Positions 25,426 through 35,062 of a stretch of 63,792 bases of DNA are shown here, piece after piece. The DNA comes from JBPBPI01 sp050954885. GTDB taxonomy: Bacteria > Pseudomonadota > Alphaproteobacteria > Caedimonadales > Caedimonadaceae. The translations under genes and the position numbers were made by a program. The stretch lies in NCBI GenBank assembly GCA_050954885.1, contig JBPBPI010000089.1, positions 1-63,792 of the forward strand, in the 5' to 3' direction. The notes under the pieces are model-generated. The model did not search any database. It saw only the letters and a program-made list of their open reading frames with translations, and was not told where the DNA came from. The stretch's first letter is position 1, and each line of letters starts with the position of its first letter.

Positions 25426-25585
25426 TTTTGAAATTTTGTCAAACTACAAATTATTTTTTTGCTAAGTAATTGATATGTAATATTAATATATAATATTATT
25501 CATATCTGTCATAATTTGTTAGCAATTTTGTTTCATTTGTCATAAAACTGATTAAAAATTAAATTAATTTTTTAAAAGGTTTGAG

Positions 25586-26701
25586 ATGAAATTTAATAAA
25601 ATTATAGGCATGTGCCTTTGCTTGTGGATAATAAATTTTGCTTTTAGCATAAGTTTAAAGACATGTGATGATGATCAAGATGATTGCGAAATATCAACGA
25701 CTCAATCTTGTGAAATTATAATACCCCAAGATATTTTCGATTTAAGTGGCAATCTTACAATTTTGAAACCTGAAGAAATTATTCTTTCTGAAGATGAAGA
25801 TATTAGAGATTCTAGAAAGTATAAAAACCAAAACCTTTATAAATTGCGACTCGTGGATCGTGCATTTAGAGATGCCATGACAAGTTATATTATTCGTCAT
25901 GAAAAATCTTTTATTACATTAACACCAAAAAAATATTTTCGATTTCAAACTTCTTTACGTAATAGTTCTTCTTTATATCAACCTTTAGATTGCATGTCTT
26001 TAACAACTCAAGTTTGGATTCGTGGAGATTGGAATTTAGATCCTGATAATTTGCAACTTGAGGAAATTTCAAAATCTATGATTCATTTAAAAGAATTAGA
26101 TATCATGACAAATAAAAAAACAAAGCAACGACAAGATTCCAATAATTTAATATTTGCGACTCTTATAAAAAAAATGCAATCTTTAGAAAATTTTTCAATA
26201 AAAAATTCAGTGACATCTGCATCAGCAAAAATATTTTGTCAAAGTATAATTCTTTTATCAAATTTGACTAAATTAAGTATTTCAGGTATTGCAGAAGTAA
26301 CATGCATTTCTGATATTTGTCGAATCATTCAATTTCTTCCCAAGTTGAAATTTTTATCTTTACCTTGCAATGGTGTTGGAGATGAAGGCGCACAAATTAT
26401 TGCAGATAACCTATGTCATATTCCAAATATTGAATCTATTTATCTTCGTATAGGATTAGGTATTAATTCTTTAAATTCTCATCTTAATTATATGACTGAT
26501 GAGGGTGCTATATCTCTTGCAAATAAAATTGTTGATTGTTCAAAATTAACTTATTTAAATTTGGATTATAACTGTATAAACCAAGATGGTTTAAATGCTT
26601 TGAATAAAGCTCTAAACACACTAAATTTTAAGAGCTATAATAATTTCAAATTATCAATTAAGAATCAAAATTTATACAAAAATTACACAAGTTCTTTATA
26701 A
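25586..26701 (+). CDS. Exported leucine-rich repeat protein with an F-box-like segment
   Basis: The N-terminus MKFNKIIGMCLCLWIINFAF is a signal peptide. Residues about 85-105 read LYKLRLVDRAFRDAMTSYI, similar to the start of eukaryotic F-box domains. From about residue 190 the protein has leucine-rich repeats of the ribonuclease-inhibitor type: LKFLSLPCNGVGDEGAQIIA, IESIYLRIGLG, the MTDEGAISLANKIVD unit and LTYLNLDYNCINQDGLNALN. Proteins combining F-box-like and LRR segments are known effectors of Legionella and of amoeba endosymbionts that recruit host ubiquitin ligase. Here the exported form and eukaryotic-like fold make this a candidate effector. This is inference from fold. Stop codon lies within the convergent terminator. 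Confidence 0.65.
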   Translation: MKFNKIIGMCLCLWIINFAFSISLKTCDDDQDDCEISTTQSCEIIIPQDIFDLSGNLTILKPEEIILSEDEDIRDSRKYKNQNLYKLRLVDRAFRDAMTSYIIRHEKSFITLTPKKYFRFQTSLRNSSSLYQPLDCMSLTTQVWIRGDWNLDPDNLQLEEISKSMIHLKELDIMTNKKTKQRQDSNNLIFATLIKKMQSLENFSIKNSVTSASAKIFCQSIILLSNLTKLSISGIAEVTCISDICRIIQFLPKLKFLSLPCNGVGDEGAQIIADNLCHIPNIESIYLRIGLGINSLNSHLNYMTDEGAISLANKIVDCSKLTYLNLDYNCINQDGLNALNKALNTLNFKSYNNFKLSIKNQNLYKNYTSSL

Positions 26702-26711
26702 AGAACTTGTG
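26686..26711. terminator. Perfect palindrome between convergent genes
   Basis: CACAAGTTCTTTA and TAAAGAACTTGTG form a 26-base perfect palindrome that includes the LRR gene's stop codon. On the minus strand a T-rich stretch follows. It probably terminates both convergent genes. Confidence 0.6.
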
Positions 26712-26728
26712 CCTAAAAAATTACTAAT

Positions 26729-28462
26729 TTAATTTCTAAAAAATTCTATAAATTCTTCTAATGTTTCATGTAATTTAAAACCTAAATTTTCTTTAACTGT
26801 ATTTACTCCTCTTTGAATTGTTTTACGCATCAATTGTTTAACATTTAAGTCAGGATTCTTTTTCAAAATTTGTGTAGATAGCTTTTGGATATCAATATAT
26901 TCGGACAGTTCTTTAAGCTCTGGAAATAATTTATCGGCATGCAATTGATAATAATGATCAAACACTTGTCCTGTTGTAGGTAATGTTGGATAGTTTTTAA
27001 AATGCGTTTGTGCTTTGACCAAATTTGGCAAATACTCAAACTCTTTTTCCTTCATTTTATAACCGTCAGATTCAATGATTTCTGTAGATGCTATAGATAT
27101 ATATTCTTTCATTAAATCTAAACTACTTAATTTATCTATATCTTTTTTACTGAAAATATCCCTATCAATCCATGCATAATCATCATTTTGACAAATTTTT
27201 ATCAGTTCAGGATAAAAAGCCTGGCCAAAAAAGGTAAAATAATCCATAAACTTTTCTTGCGGTGAAGGCCAGTTTGGAAAACGCGACATGTGACTGAAGA
27301 CAGGCAATAAATTATCTAAAAGCTTACCCACAAGCTTTGGTTTGGAAGAATAATTTTCTGCCAATTTTGAGATCGAGCCATTAAGATGATTTTGAAGATG
27401 CTGGTGAGGTTTTAAATCTGGACATGTTACAAAATAAGTTTCTTGAGTCCAAAGACGTTTAAAACGCTTATCTAAATACTTAAGAACCGGATAAGTATGA
27501 TCTGCCAAAAGATTATAAAATACGTCTAGATCTCTGGATTCATCCGGTGCATCCATAAAATTTCTAAAATTACGATAAATTGGAATTAACTCCTGCACAA
27601 TTTTACTATTTTCTGGGTTTTTAAAAATTGTATCATTTGATAAATCAGAATGATCTTTTAAAATACTTTCAATGACTTCTTTTGAATTTAGGTTTGTAAT
27701 TGAGGGATACAGCTCAAGTTGATATTTAAAAAAATGTTCAAAATCTTGAACACGTGTTGGCTTTTTTAAATAATGTAAGAATTCGCATTCAATAATTCTA
27801 AATCTTTCTGCCCACCATAGAATTTCAGGATCCTTCTTTTGATATTCAGGACATTCTAGTAAACTTGCCACCACGTTATCTAAAAGTTCAACCATAATTT
27901 CCGAATTTGAAGCACTAGGATTTTCACTAAGGATCCCGTGTACTTCATTAACTTTATTTATCGCAACAAAGCGTGTAATTTCTTTAATTTCAGGATAAAT
28001 TGTTGCCGCATGAAAATTAAAAAAATCTACAAACTGTTCTAGTCTTGAAATTTCTGTTTGTAAAGGTCGACTATATGAACTATAGAGCGCAAATAAAGGT
28101 TGAGCTTTTCTTATATCACCATAAGTTTTTTGCATTTGATGGTTAATAAATTTTTTCAAAAAATCTGATATAATTCCTTCATAGCTGACTTCTGGATTTT
28201 TAAATTTTGATTCCTGGATAAAATCATCAAGATCAAAATTTGATTTTTTTGTAAAATCACTTGCATTAAATTTTGATAAAGCCTGTCCATATTTAAAGTT
28301 CATTACAATAAAAAATTGGTCCAATTTAAGACGTTCTGTTTCCGTAACAGGTGTAGAGTTTTTATATAAATCTTCTTCTTCATGATCTTTGGCTTTAATA
28401 TTGACATCTATTAAAACACTCAAAGATGTGCATAACAATAACATTGACTTAATTTTTGACAT
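26729..28462 (-). CDS. Exported repeat protein of unknown family
   Basis: This 577-residue protein begins MSKIKSMLLLCTSLSVLIDV, a signal peptide, with cleavage likely near IKAK. The mature part is mostly helical. It contains at least five degenerate repeats about 75-95 residues apart, each with a motif of the form F-x-x-F/Y then a few residues then Y/F-P-E/V-L/I: FVDFFNFHAATIYPEIKEI near residue 144, FEHFFKYQLELYPSI near 241, VFYNLLADHTYPVL near 314, FMDYFTFFGQAFYPELI near 405 and FDHYYQLHADKLFPELKEL near 501. I know of no named domain with this pattern. It is monocistronic. A likely role is at the host interface, but that is speculation based on export and repeat structure. Confidence 0.65.
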   Translation of the reverse strand: MSKIKSMLLLCTSLSVLIDVNIKAKDHEEEDLYKNSTPVTETERLKLDQFFIVMNFKYGQALSKFNASDFTKKSNFDLDDFIQESKFKNPEVSYEGIISDFLKKFINHQMQKTYGDIRKAQPLFALYSSYSRPLQTEISRLEQFVDFFNFHAATIYPEIKEITRFVAINKVNEVHGILSENPSASNSEIMVELLDNVVASLLECPEYQKKDPEILWWAERFRIIECEFLHYLKKPTRVQDFEHFFKYQLELYPSITNLNSKEVIESILKDHSDLSNDTIFKNPENSKIVQELIPIYRNFRNFMDAPDESRDLDVFYNLLADHTYPVLKYLDKRFKRLWTQETYFVTCPDLKPHQHLQNHLNGSISKLAENYSSKPKLVGKLLDNLLPVFSHMSRFPNWPSPQEKFMDYFTFFGQAFYPELIKICQNDDYAWIDRDIFSKKDIDKLSSLDLMKEYISIASTEIIESDGYKMKEKEFEYLPNLVKAQTHFKNYPTLPTTGQVFDHYYQLHADKLFPELKELSEYIDIQKLSTQILKKNPDLNVKQLMRKTIQRGVNTVKENLGFKLHETLEEFIEFFRN

Positions 28463-28562
28463 TACATTTCCTATTTTTTTGATAAATTTAATAATATAAA
28501 TAAGAATTTTATTGTCAAATTAATTAATTTATGTAAAATTTTATATTAATTTTTGATATATG

Positions 28563-29918
28563 CTAAAGTAAACTAAAGAAATTTTTGATTTCATTCAAAA
28601 TAATTGTCTTTTGACTTAGCTTTTCTTGTGGCATTGAAGCATTTTGCAATATCTTTTCTTTACCGCTTAACCTTTCTGCAATGATTTGACTGAGGGATTC
28701 AACCACATCAGGATTTTCATAAAATATGGGCTGCAGATCTTCTTTTTTAATTTCAAACAAAATCATATCAGTCAAAGCTCTAACAGTGGCTGTGCGCGCC
28801 TGCCCCATTAAAAGGGCAATATCGCCAAAAAATTGCCCGGGGCCCAGTGTTGCAATGTCTTTCGCATCTGTCTCGTTATCTTTATTAGCCTCAACCGTGG
28901 CGGCCCCTTCGTAAATCAAGTACATTGAACTTTCTTGGCTCCCTTGCTGAACAATGATCGCGCCTTGAGCATAGGACTTTTGTGTCATGGAAGAGGCGAG
29001 TTTTGACAAACTTTCTGGCGATAAAGGTTGAAAAATATCAACCATCTTCAAAATTTTTTCAGGCATATTATCTTCAGAATTTTTAAGATCATACAGGGAC
29101 AAATAATGGGCCAGTGATTGCAACACTTTATGTCTGATAAGCTCTCTTTGAGTGTAATGTTCAACGCCAAAGCTGACTTCATACACAATGTTATCGTCAT
29201 CCATATTATGAGCTAGCACCTGATTATATTGATAACGAGTTTCGGGTAGTGTCATCAAAGCCGATGTTAAAATACGATCAACCCGTTCAAAGGGAATTTT
29301 TTGACTGATTTCAACCTTTAAAATATCAACGCAATATTCAGGAATAAACATATAACCATTACGAATCAAATCACCATTGGGCACATGATAGTGATAGCCG
29401 TATTCATTTTGCAAAATTGTCGTGCGCCAAGTTACTTTGATAATTTGACCACGCTTTTTTCCGCGGCCTTCAATCCAATCACCAATTTTAAAACGGTGAT
29501 CTGCATCCAAAATAAAGCCGGAAGCAGCGTCCATGATGATAGATTTTAACGCAAAGACGAGAGATGCACTGATGATGGTCCCGGCGGTTAAAATGTCAGA
29601 AAAATTTTGTTTTAATGCGAACAAAAAAATGGTCAAAAATGTCCCTAAAATAATCAAAAAATTAATTAAATGAATAAATAAGGGGGATGAATTGATATGA
29701 TGTGACCCATACGACGATGTGGTCAAAATCAAATTAATCGTACGTTTAACAAACAATCCCACGCATGCGATTAGAACAATTTGTACAAATTTTAGGGTAC
29801 CTGAATTGAAATATAAATTCAGCTTGAATTCTGTAAGTAAAAATCCAAAGATTAAAATCATACAAAAGGCCAAGCCAATCCAAATTTTAAGATAATTCCT
29901 TTGAAGCATCGCTGACAC
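28563..29918 (-). CDS. MscS-family channel with C-terminal cyclic-nucleotide-binding domain
   Basis: This 451-residue membrane protein has three or more helices in the first 125 residues. An MscS pore and beta region follows: ASLVFALKSIIMDAASGF, then FKIGDWIEGRGKKRGQIIKV and the VPNGDLIRNGYMF segment. After about residue 290 comes a cyclic-nucleotide-binding (CAP-like) domain: YAQGAIIVQQGSQESSMYLI, GQFFGDIALLMGQARTATVR (the phosphate-binding cassette with G-x-x-x-G-D/E and R). Such proteins gate ion flux in response to cyclic nucleotide or membrane tension. Start chosen at MSAMLQRN. It follows the cheB-cheW-cheA genes on the same strand, with a gap of about 90 bases, so shared control is possible. 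Confidence 0.88.
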   Translation of the reverse strand: MSAMLQRNYLKIWIGLAFCMILIFGFLLTEFKLNLYFNSGTLKFVQIVLIACVGLFVKRTINLILTTSSYGSHHINSSPLFIHLINFLIILGTFLTIFLFALKQNFSDILTAGTIISASLVFALKSIIMDAASGFILDADHRFKIGDWIEGRGKKRGQIIKVTWRTTILQNEYGYHYHVPNGDLIRNGYMFIPEYCVDILKVEISQKIPFERVDRILTSALMTLPETRYQYNQVLAHNMDDDNIVYEVSFGVEHYTQRELIRHKVLQSLAHYLSLYDLKNSEDNMPEKILKMVDIFQPLSPESLSKLASSMTQKSYAQGAIIVQQGSQESSMYLIYEGAATVEANKDNETDAKDIATLGPGQFFGDIALLMGQARTATVRALTDMILFEIKKEDLQPIFYENPDVVESLSQIIAERLSGKEKILQNASMPQEKLSQKTIILNEIKNFFSLL

Positions 29919-30008
29919 TTTTTTTTAAAATTGCTCTACATTTCTATTATGCCTTGAAAAAATTTTTTTTTAATTAAATTTTATGTGAATAATATGATCT
30001 TAATTGTT

Positions 30009-31112
30009 TTAAAGCTGTTGTAAAATTTTACGAATGCCCTGAGGTGTTTCAATGGCACTGCATAGATTTTCTGCCACAATAGATTCTGGCATTTCTGCAA
30101 TCACACTTAATTGTGGATCTTGAACAATAACAGTTCCCCCTTTTTTGACAATTTCAGCACATCCCTTTAAACCATCGCATCCCATACCAGTTAAAATAAT
30201 GGCCAATACATTTTTTAAGGGCGCCAAGCTTTTATACAAAATGTCAATTGATGGACGATAGAAATTTTCAGGCGGGCTATCTACGATACGGATATGCAAC
30301 TTTGGTGTTGTTTCAACAACCATATGATAATTTCCAGATGCCAGATAAATACATCCTGGCAAAATTTCTTGACCGTCTATTGCCTCGTAAACTTTGATCC
30401 CCGATTTTTTTTGAAGATATTTGGCAAAAACATTTATAAATTGAGCCGGCATGTGTTGAACAATTAAAATGGGATACTGAAAATTCAATGGAAAATTATC
30501 AAAAATTTTTAACAAAACTTGAGGTCCACCTGTCGAGGCACCAATTGCCACAATTTCAAAAGGATTTAAAGGCCAAGGTCTTAATTTTATACCTTTTAAA
30601 TCAGATGCTGTCTTTTTTACGTCTGTCTCTTTTAAAGGTATTGAAATGTCAGACCTAATTTTTTTGAAAAAAAGAGAAGAACTGCCATGTAATATAATTT
30701 TTTCAATAAGTTCTTGTCGAAAATTTTCGTTGTTCAACAAGCCTTTGGTACATGATGGCTTTGTTAAATAATCACAAGCCCCTAATTTCATGGCCTTTAG
30801 GGTTAAATTAAAAAAAAATTTGGCCTGGGTCGATACTATGATAATTTTTACATTGGGAAAATTCTCAACAATCAGAGGGAGCGTCTCTAGACCGTCTAAA
30901 ATCGGCATCACAATGTCTAATAAAATAACATCGGGTTGTTGTATTGTTGCCAAAAGATTTAATAACTCTTGGCCATTGACAGCAACGCCTAAAATCTGAA
31001 TTTGCTCATGTGAATCAAGTGAATTTAAAATCAGACCACGAATGACAGCAGAATCATCAACGATTACAACTTTAATTTTTTTAATTTCTAATGTTGACGA
31101 ATACGTCATCAC
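30009..31112 (-). CDS. cheB: Chemotaxis response regulator methylesterase CheB
   Basis: CheB removes methyl groups from chemoreceptor glutamates and deamidates glutamines, resetting sensitivity. The receiver domain occupies residues about 14-130, with the acidic pair VVIVDDSAVIRG and phospho-acceptor Asp66 in VILLDIVMP. The C-terminal methylesterase domain has the catalytic Ser in AIGASTGGPQVLL, the His in IVQHMPAQF and the Asp in IILTGMGCDGLKG. All three catalytic residues and the phosphorylation site are present, so it should be active. Length (367) is typical. It is the last of a cheA-cheW-cheB set on the minus strand; no cheR, cheY or receptor gene is in the window. Confidence 0.95.
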   Translation of the reverse strand: MMTYSSTLEIKKIKVVIVDDSAVIRGLILNSLDSHEQIQILGVAVNGQELLNLLATIQQPDVILLDIVMPILDGLETLPLIVENFPNVKIIIVSTQAKFFFNLTLKAMKLGACDYLTKPSCTKGLLNNENFRQELIEKIILHGSSSLFFKKIRSDISIPLKETDVKKTASDLKGIKLRPWPLNPFEIVAIGASTGGPQVLLKIFDNFPLNFQYPILIVQHMPAQFINVFAKYLQKKSGIKVYEAIDGQEILPGCIYLASGNYHMVVETTPKLHIRIVDSPPENFYRPSIDILYKSLAPLKNVLAIILTGMGCDGLKGCAEIVKKGGTVIVQDPQLSVIAEMPESIVAENLCSAIETPQGIRKILQQL

Positions 31113-31165
31113 TTAATTCACCTTAACAGATAAATAATGCCCAAAGATAAACATACTTAATAAAT

Positions 31166-31630
31166 TTATAAATTATCGTTTGTTAACAAAGCATTGATGT
31201 TCATCATAACCATTATCTTTCCGTCATCATAAAAAACGCCATCTGCTATATTTTTCCAAACATCATCCAATGTTTGCGGTATTTTTTCAATTTTATGACA
31301 AGGTACTTGAATCACATCTATCACGGATTCAATCATCAAGCTGTAAAGCTCATCTTTATGTTCAACCACAACATTTATGGGTGGTAGTTCATCGGAATAA
31401 TACGATAAATTTAACATTGAATGTAAATTGATGGCTGTGACCACGCGGCCACGGAGATTTAAAGCACCTGCCACTTTTTTGGGAGCTAATGGAATAGGTG
31501 TAATTGTTTGAACACTTAAAATTTCACGGACTTGAGACACGGGAATACCAAATAGTTGTCCCGCAATAATTACAGAGACGTAATCTTTTTTTGATTCCAA
31601 AGCAATACTATCATTTTTTTGAAGCTTCAT
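31166..31630 (-). CDS. cheW: Chemotaxis coupling protein CheW
   Basis: This 154-residue protein links chemoreceptors to the kinase CheA. The SH3-like fold can be recognized from YVSVIIAGQLFGIPVSQVRE (about residues 17-36) and GALNLRGRVVTAINL, with the conserved N-L-R-G-R. The length is normal. Its ATG overlaps the stop of cheA by four bases (ATGA), so the two are translated as a unit and in matched amounts. It forms the core of the membrane-associated chemosensory array. Confidence 0.95.
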   Translation of the reverse strand: MKLQKNDSIALESKKDYVSVIIAGQLFGIPVSQVREILSVQTITPIPLAPKKVAGALNLRGRVVTAINLHSMLNLSYYSDELPPINVVVEHKDELYSLMIESVIDVIQVPCHKIEKIPQTLDDVWKNIADGVFYDDGKIMVMMNINALLTNDNL

Positions 31631-34191
31631 GCGGCCCTCTTTTTAATTTTAGAGAGAAATTCTTTTAACATAGTCATCATGCCTGTACGATCTGTCTTTG
31701 AAAAACAGGCATCAAAGCCATATTCTTGACTCTTTTTCTGATTTTGCGCATTGAAATGGGTCGAAATGCCAATCAAAGGCGTGTCCTTCCAAAGCTCAAG
31801 GGTCCTGACTTCGCTAACAAAAATGAAGCCATTCATCTTTGGCAATTCAATGTCACAAATGATCGCATCATAGATTTTATTATGTTGGTATAAATCCAAG
31901 GCTTCTTCCGCACTTCCCACCGCTTTAACATGATATCCTTCAACATTTAAAAGAGGCATCATTAAATTTCGGAAGAATATGCTGTCATCAATTAAAAGAA
32001 TATTTTTGGGATGATCGTGGGCTTCATCAAGATCATAATCATCTTCTAAAAACCAATTAGGACAAGTTTTTCTGATAAAATAATCGACATTCAGAATTTC
32101 TGTTGTGTGATTTGCAATAATGACATTCCCCAAAATACCAGGGAGATTAGATTTCATTTTTATATCGATGGATGTATGAACAATATCTACAATCTCATCG
32201 ATTAAAAAACCAATGAATTGATCTCGTTCTGAAAAAACAATGACTGTTTGTTTGGAAGATCTAAGCCCATAATGAGCCTCGTTCATGGCAATTAAAGGCA
32301 TTAAATGATTACGATATTGAATAACATAGCCACTTTCAATTGATTCAATATCGGATGTGTTAAATTCTTCCAGCCTTGAGATAAGACCCAGAGGAACCGC
32401 TTTAAGAATTTCATTGCCTGCTTTAAAAATCAAAAATGAAATTTTATCCAATTCCGTACTATCTTCCATTTCAGAAATTTTTTCTGGAATAGTTTCATGA
32501 GAAGACATTTGTACAACTTGACTGACAATGCTATTGGGATCCAAAATCATGATAACGCGACCATTTCCAAGGATTGTATTGCCAGAATAAAAGGGAATAT
32601 TTTTTAAAATTGAAGCCACAGGTTTTACAACAATTTCTTGTGTTTCATAAACTTGATCAACCACAATGCCGAATACTTGAGTTCCCACCTGTGTCACCAC
32701 CACATAGCGTTGGGCAAAATCGCAATATTCATTAAAATTTCGAGGCTCTGTTAATTTCAAAATTTCATCTAAATACACCAAAGGTAAAAGTTGATCTCGT
32801 AAAGCCATGAATGACGCCCCGTGAATTGTTTTAATTCGAGCAGGTGAGCGAGGGGAAATTTGTACAAGTTCAATAATTGATATTTGCGGAATGGCAAAAC
32901 TTTCTCCTTTAACATCGACAATCAAACCTGAAATGATAGCCAAAGTCAGAGGAATTTTTATGTAAATATTAGTGCCCTTCCCCTCAATTGATTTAAGTTC
33001 AATGGATCCGCCAATTTTTTCAATATTTGAATGAACCACATCCATACCAACACCGCGGCCCGATATATTTGTCACTTCACTCGCAGTAGAAAATCCAGGC
33101 AAGAAAATATATTGACTGATTTGAGAGGTCGATAAATGATCAATTTCATCTGCACCTACAAGATTTTTCTCAATCAACCGCTTTTTAATACGCTCAAAAT
33201 TAAGACCTTTACCATCATCTTTAATGTTGACCACAATGTGACCGCCTTCATGATAAGCATGCAAGGTAATTTTACCTGTCTCTGATTTTCCTTTAAGAAG
33301 ACGATCAGCTGGACTTTCAATACCGTGATCAGCGGCGTTCCGGATCATATGTGTCAGTGGATCCTTGATCATCTCAAGGACTTGACGGTCTAGTTCAGTA
33401 TCGGATCCAATAAGTTCAAGCTCTATTTTTTTGCCCAGCTCATTACTTAAATCACGAACCAAACGGGGCAATTTATTCCATGCGTTTTCAATGGGTTGCA
33501 TACGCGTTTTCATGATACCATCTTGCAATTCTGATGTCACAATATTTAATCTTTGCATCGATTGCATCAGCAATGGATTTTCATTGTCACGTGTCATTTG
33601 CATCAATTGGTTTCGTGTCAGCACCAATTCTGATACCATTGTCATTAAATTTTCGAGCATTGAAACATTCAGACAAATGGTTTTTCTTGAGATAGATCCT
33701 TCATCTTCTAGATAACTTCTCGATTCTTCTAGAGCTTTTTCAACAAAATCTTCTTGTCCTAAATTATCGTTGTCTTGAGAATTTAGATCAATACTACAAT
33801 TTAAATCCTCAAAATTTGAATGATAAAAATTATCAAGTTTTTTAATTAGGTTTGTATTATCTTCATCAGGCTCGCGTTGATTCTTCTCAATAAATTTTAA
33901 AATTTCTTTGATGCGATCAACACATATTAAAATTAAGGTGACGACTTCTGGGGTGACACTTAATTTATTTTCTCGCAACTTACAAAGTATATTTTCACCG
34001 GCATGGGCCAGTGCTTCTAATTTAGGCAAAGACAAGAAACCACACGTTCCTTTTATCGTGTGCATGGTTCTGAATATTTTACCTAAAAGTGTTGGATTAT
34101 CAGGATGGGTCTCAAGTGTGATAATATCATCATCAAGGGCTGAGATATTTTCCATTGACTCGATTAAAAACTCGCCCAAAAGTTCATCCAT
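31627..34191 (-). CDS. cheA: Hybrid chemotaxis histidine kinase CheA with receiver domain
   Basis: This 854-residue kinase has an HPt (P1) domain with the phospho-His at residue 44 in FRTMHTIKGTCGF. A dimerization region is followed by the ATPase domain, with NAADHGIESPADR as N box, DDGKGLNFERIKKR as G1 and GRGVGMDVVHSNIEKIGG as G2. Two CheW-like domains follow (about residues 430-560 and 590-720). At the C-terminus is a receiver: LLIDDSIFFRNL with Asp735-Asp736 and acceptor Asp near 780 in CDIELPKMNG. Such CheA-receiver hybrids occur in alternative or type IV pilus chemosensory systems as well as flagellar ones. It is first in the che operon. The P2 domain for CheY binding seems short or absent, which fits a hybrid. 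Confidence 0.94.
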   Translation of the reverse strand: MDELLGEFLIESMENISALDDDIITLETHPDNPTLLGKIFRTMHTIKGTCGFLSLPKLEALAHAGENILCKLRENKLSVTPEVVTLILICVDRIKEILKFIEKNQREPDEDNTNLIKKLDNFYHSNFEDLNCSIDLNSQDNDNLGQEDFVEKALEESRSYLEDEGSISRKTICLNVSMLENLMTMVSELVLTRNQLMQMTRDNENPLLMQSMQRLNIVTSELQDGIMKTRMQPIENAWNKLPRLVRDLSNELGKKIELELIGSDTELDRQVLEMIKDPLTHMIRNAADHGIESPADRLLKGKSETGKITLHAYHEGGHIVVNIKDDGKGLNFERIKKRLIEKNLVGADEIDHLSTSQISQYIFLPGFSTASEVTNISGRGVGMDVVHSNIEKIGGSIELKSIEGKGTNIYIKIPLTLAIISGLIVDVKGESFAIPQISIIELVQISPRSPARIKTIHGASFMALRDQLLPLVYLDEILKLTEPRNFNEYCDFAQRYVVVTQVGTQVFGIVVDQVYETQEIVVKPVASILKNIPFYSGNTILGNGRVIMILDPNSIVSQVVQMSSHETIPEKISEMEDSTELDKISFLIFKAGNEILKAVPLGLISRLEEFNTSDIESIESGYVIQYRNHLMPLIAMNEAHYGLRSSKQTVIVFSERDQFIGFLIDEIVDIVHTSIDIKMKSNLPGILGNVIIANHTTEILNVDYFIRKTCPNWFLEDDYDLDEAHDHPKNILLIDDSIFFRNLMMPLLNVEGYHVKAVGSAEEALDLYQHNKIYDAIICDIELPKMNGFIFVSEVRTLELWKDTPLIGISTHFNAQNQKKSQEYGFDACFSKTDRTGMMTMLKEFLSKIKKRAA

Positions 34192-34334
34192 TTAAGTTCA
34201 CCTTATCTTTTTTAAAGACATACCTCAGCTTCGCAATAATCTCTTAAGAAGGGGTTAATAAAAAATAGAAGTACGATAGATATAAGAGGGTGTGTGCCTT
34301 TCTATTTTTAAAAAGGTACAACTACTTTGATATA

Positions 34335-34961
34335 TTAACCGGCTGCTTGCAGTAAAGTTTGGCCATTAGGAATAATTTTGGGAACACTGACAACCATTTG
34401 ATTGCCCAACTTAGGATCACCGTTGATCGTAAATTCAAGGGGTGGTGGTGTTTGCCCTGTGGCTGTTTGAGTGCCCGATGCATTCATCTGTCCGCCTTGA
34501 TTGTTAACCTGGCCTGTTGATGTTTGCATCTGGTTATTTTGAGTGGTTGCTCCGCCTTGCGCTTGACCACTTTGAGCGGACGTGCTGCCCTCTTTAGGTT
34601 TTGCAAATGGTGCATAAGGATTGGGCAACAATTGTTGTGTAACAATTTGAAATTCAATATAATCACCGACTTTCACGTCTTTTTCAGCCATCAACTTAAT
34701 ACGTGATTTATCCAAGAACACAATGGCATTTAAATAGGCGGTCAGACCTCGTGAAGCCGGGTTCACTTTGACAATTTTGATAAGTGCGCCATCCTCTTTA
34801 GATTTATATTTAGTAACAACACCTAAATAACCCATAGCTAATCTAGGTGCATTTGCTACTTGACCATTAGAAGCATTTGGTGTTGGCGTCTGAGTTGCTT
34901 GTAACAAACTTCCTAAGACAACCGTGCTTAAAAGTAAAGATTTTAAGAATTTTCTTAACAT
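34335..34961 (-). CDS. Exported Gln/Thr-rich protein of unknown function
   Basis: I place the start at the ATG at 34961 because it gives a clean signal peptide, MLRKFLKSLLLSTVVLGSLL, and is preceded by CAGGAAAA; a longer frame from 35036 would add 25 AT-derived residues. The mature protein of about 190 residues has a central compact part around RIKLMAEKDVKVGDYIEFQI and a low-complexity linker of Gln, Gly, Asn and Thr (QSGQAQGGATTQNNQMQTST). Its end, MVVSVPKIIPNGQTLLQAAG, is again ordered. The family is not recognized. It is separate from the che operon (gap about 140 bases) and may be envelope-associated. Confidence 0.65.
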   Translation of the reverse strand: MLRKFLKSLLLSTVVLGSLLQATQTPTPNASNGQVANAPRLAMGYLGVVTKYKSKEDGALIKIVKVNPASRGLTAYLNAIVFLDKSRIKLMAEKDVKVGDYIEFQIVTQQLLPNPYAPFAKPKEGSTSAQSGQAQGGATTQNNQMQTSTGQVNNQGGQMNASGTQTATGQTPPPLEFTINGDPKLGNQMVVSVPKIIPNGQTLLQAAG

Positions 34962-35062
34962 ATCTATTTTTCCTGTTTTATAATTTATTTTTATAGAGAC
35001 ACTTAAAACAATATAATTAAAAAAAAATTCTGACAATAGATTCAGTTGTTAAGATAAAAATT

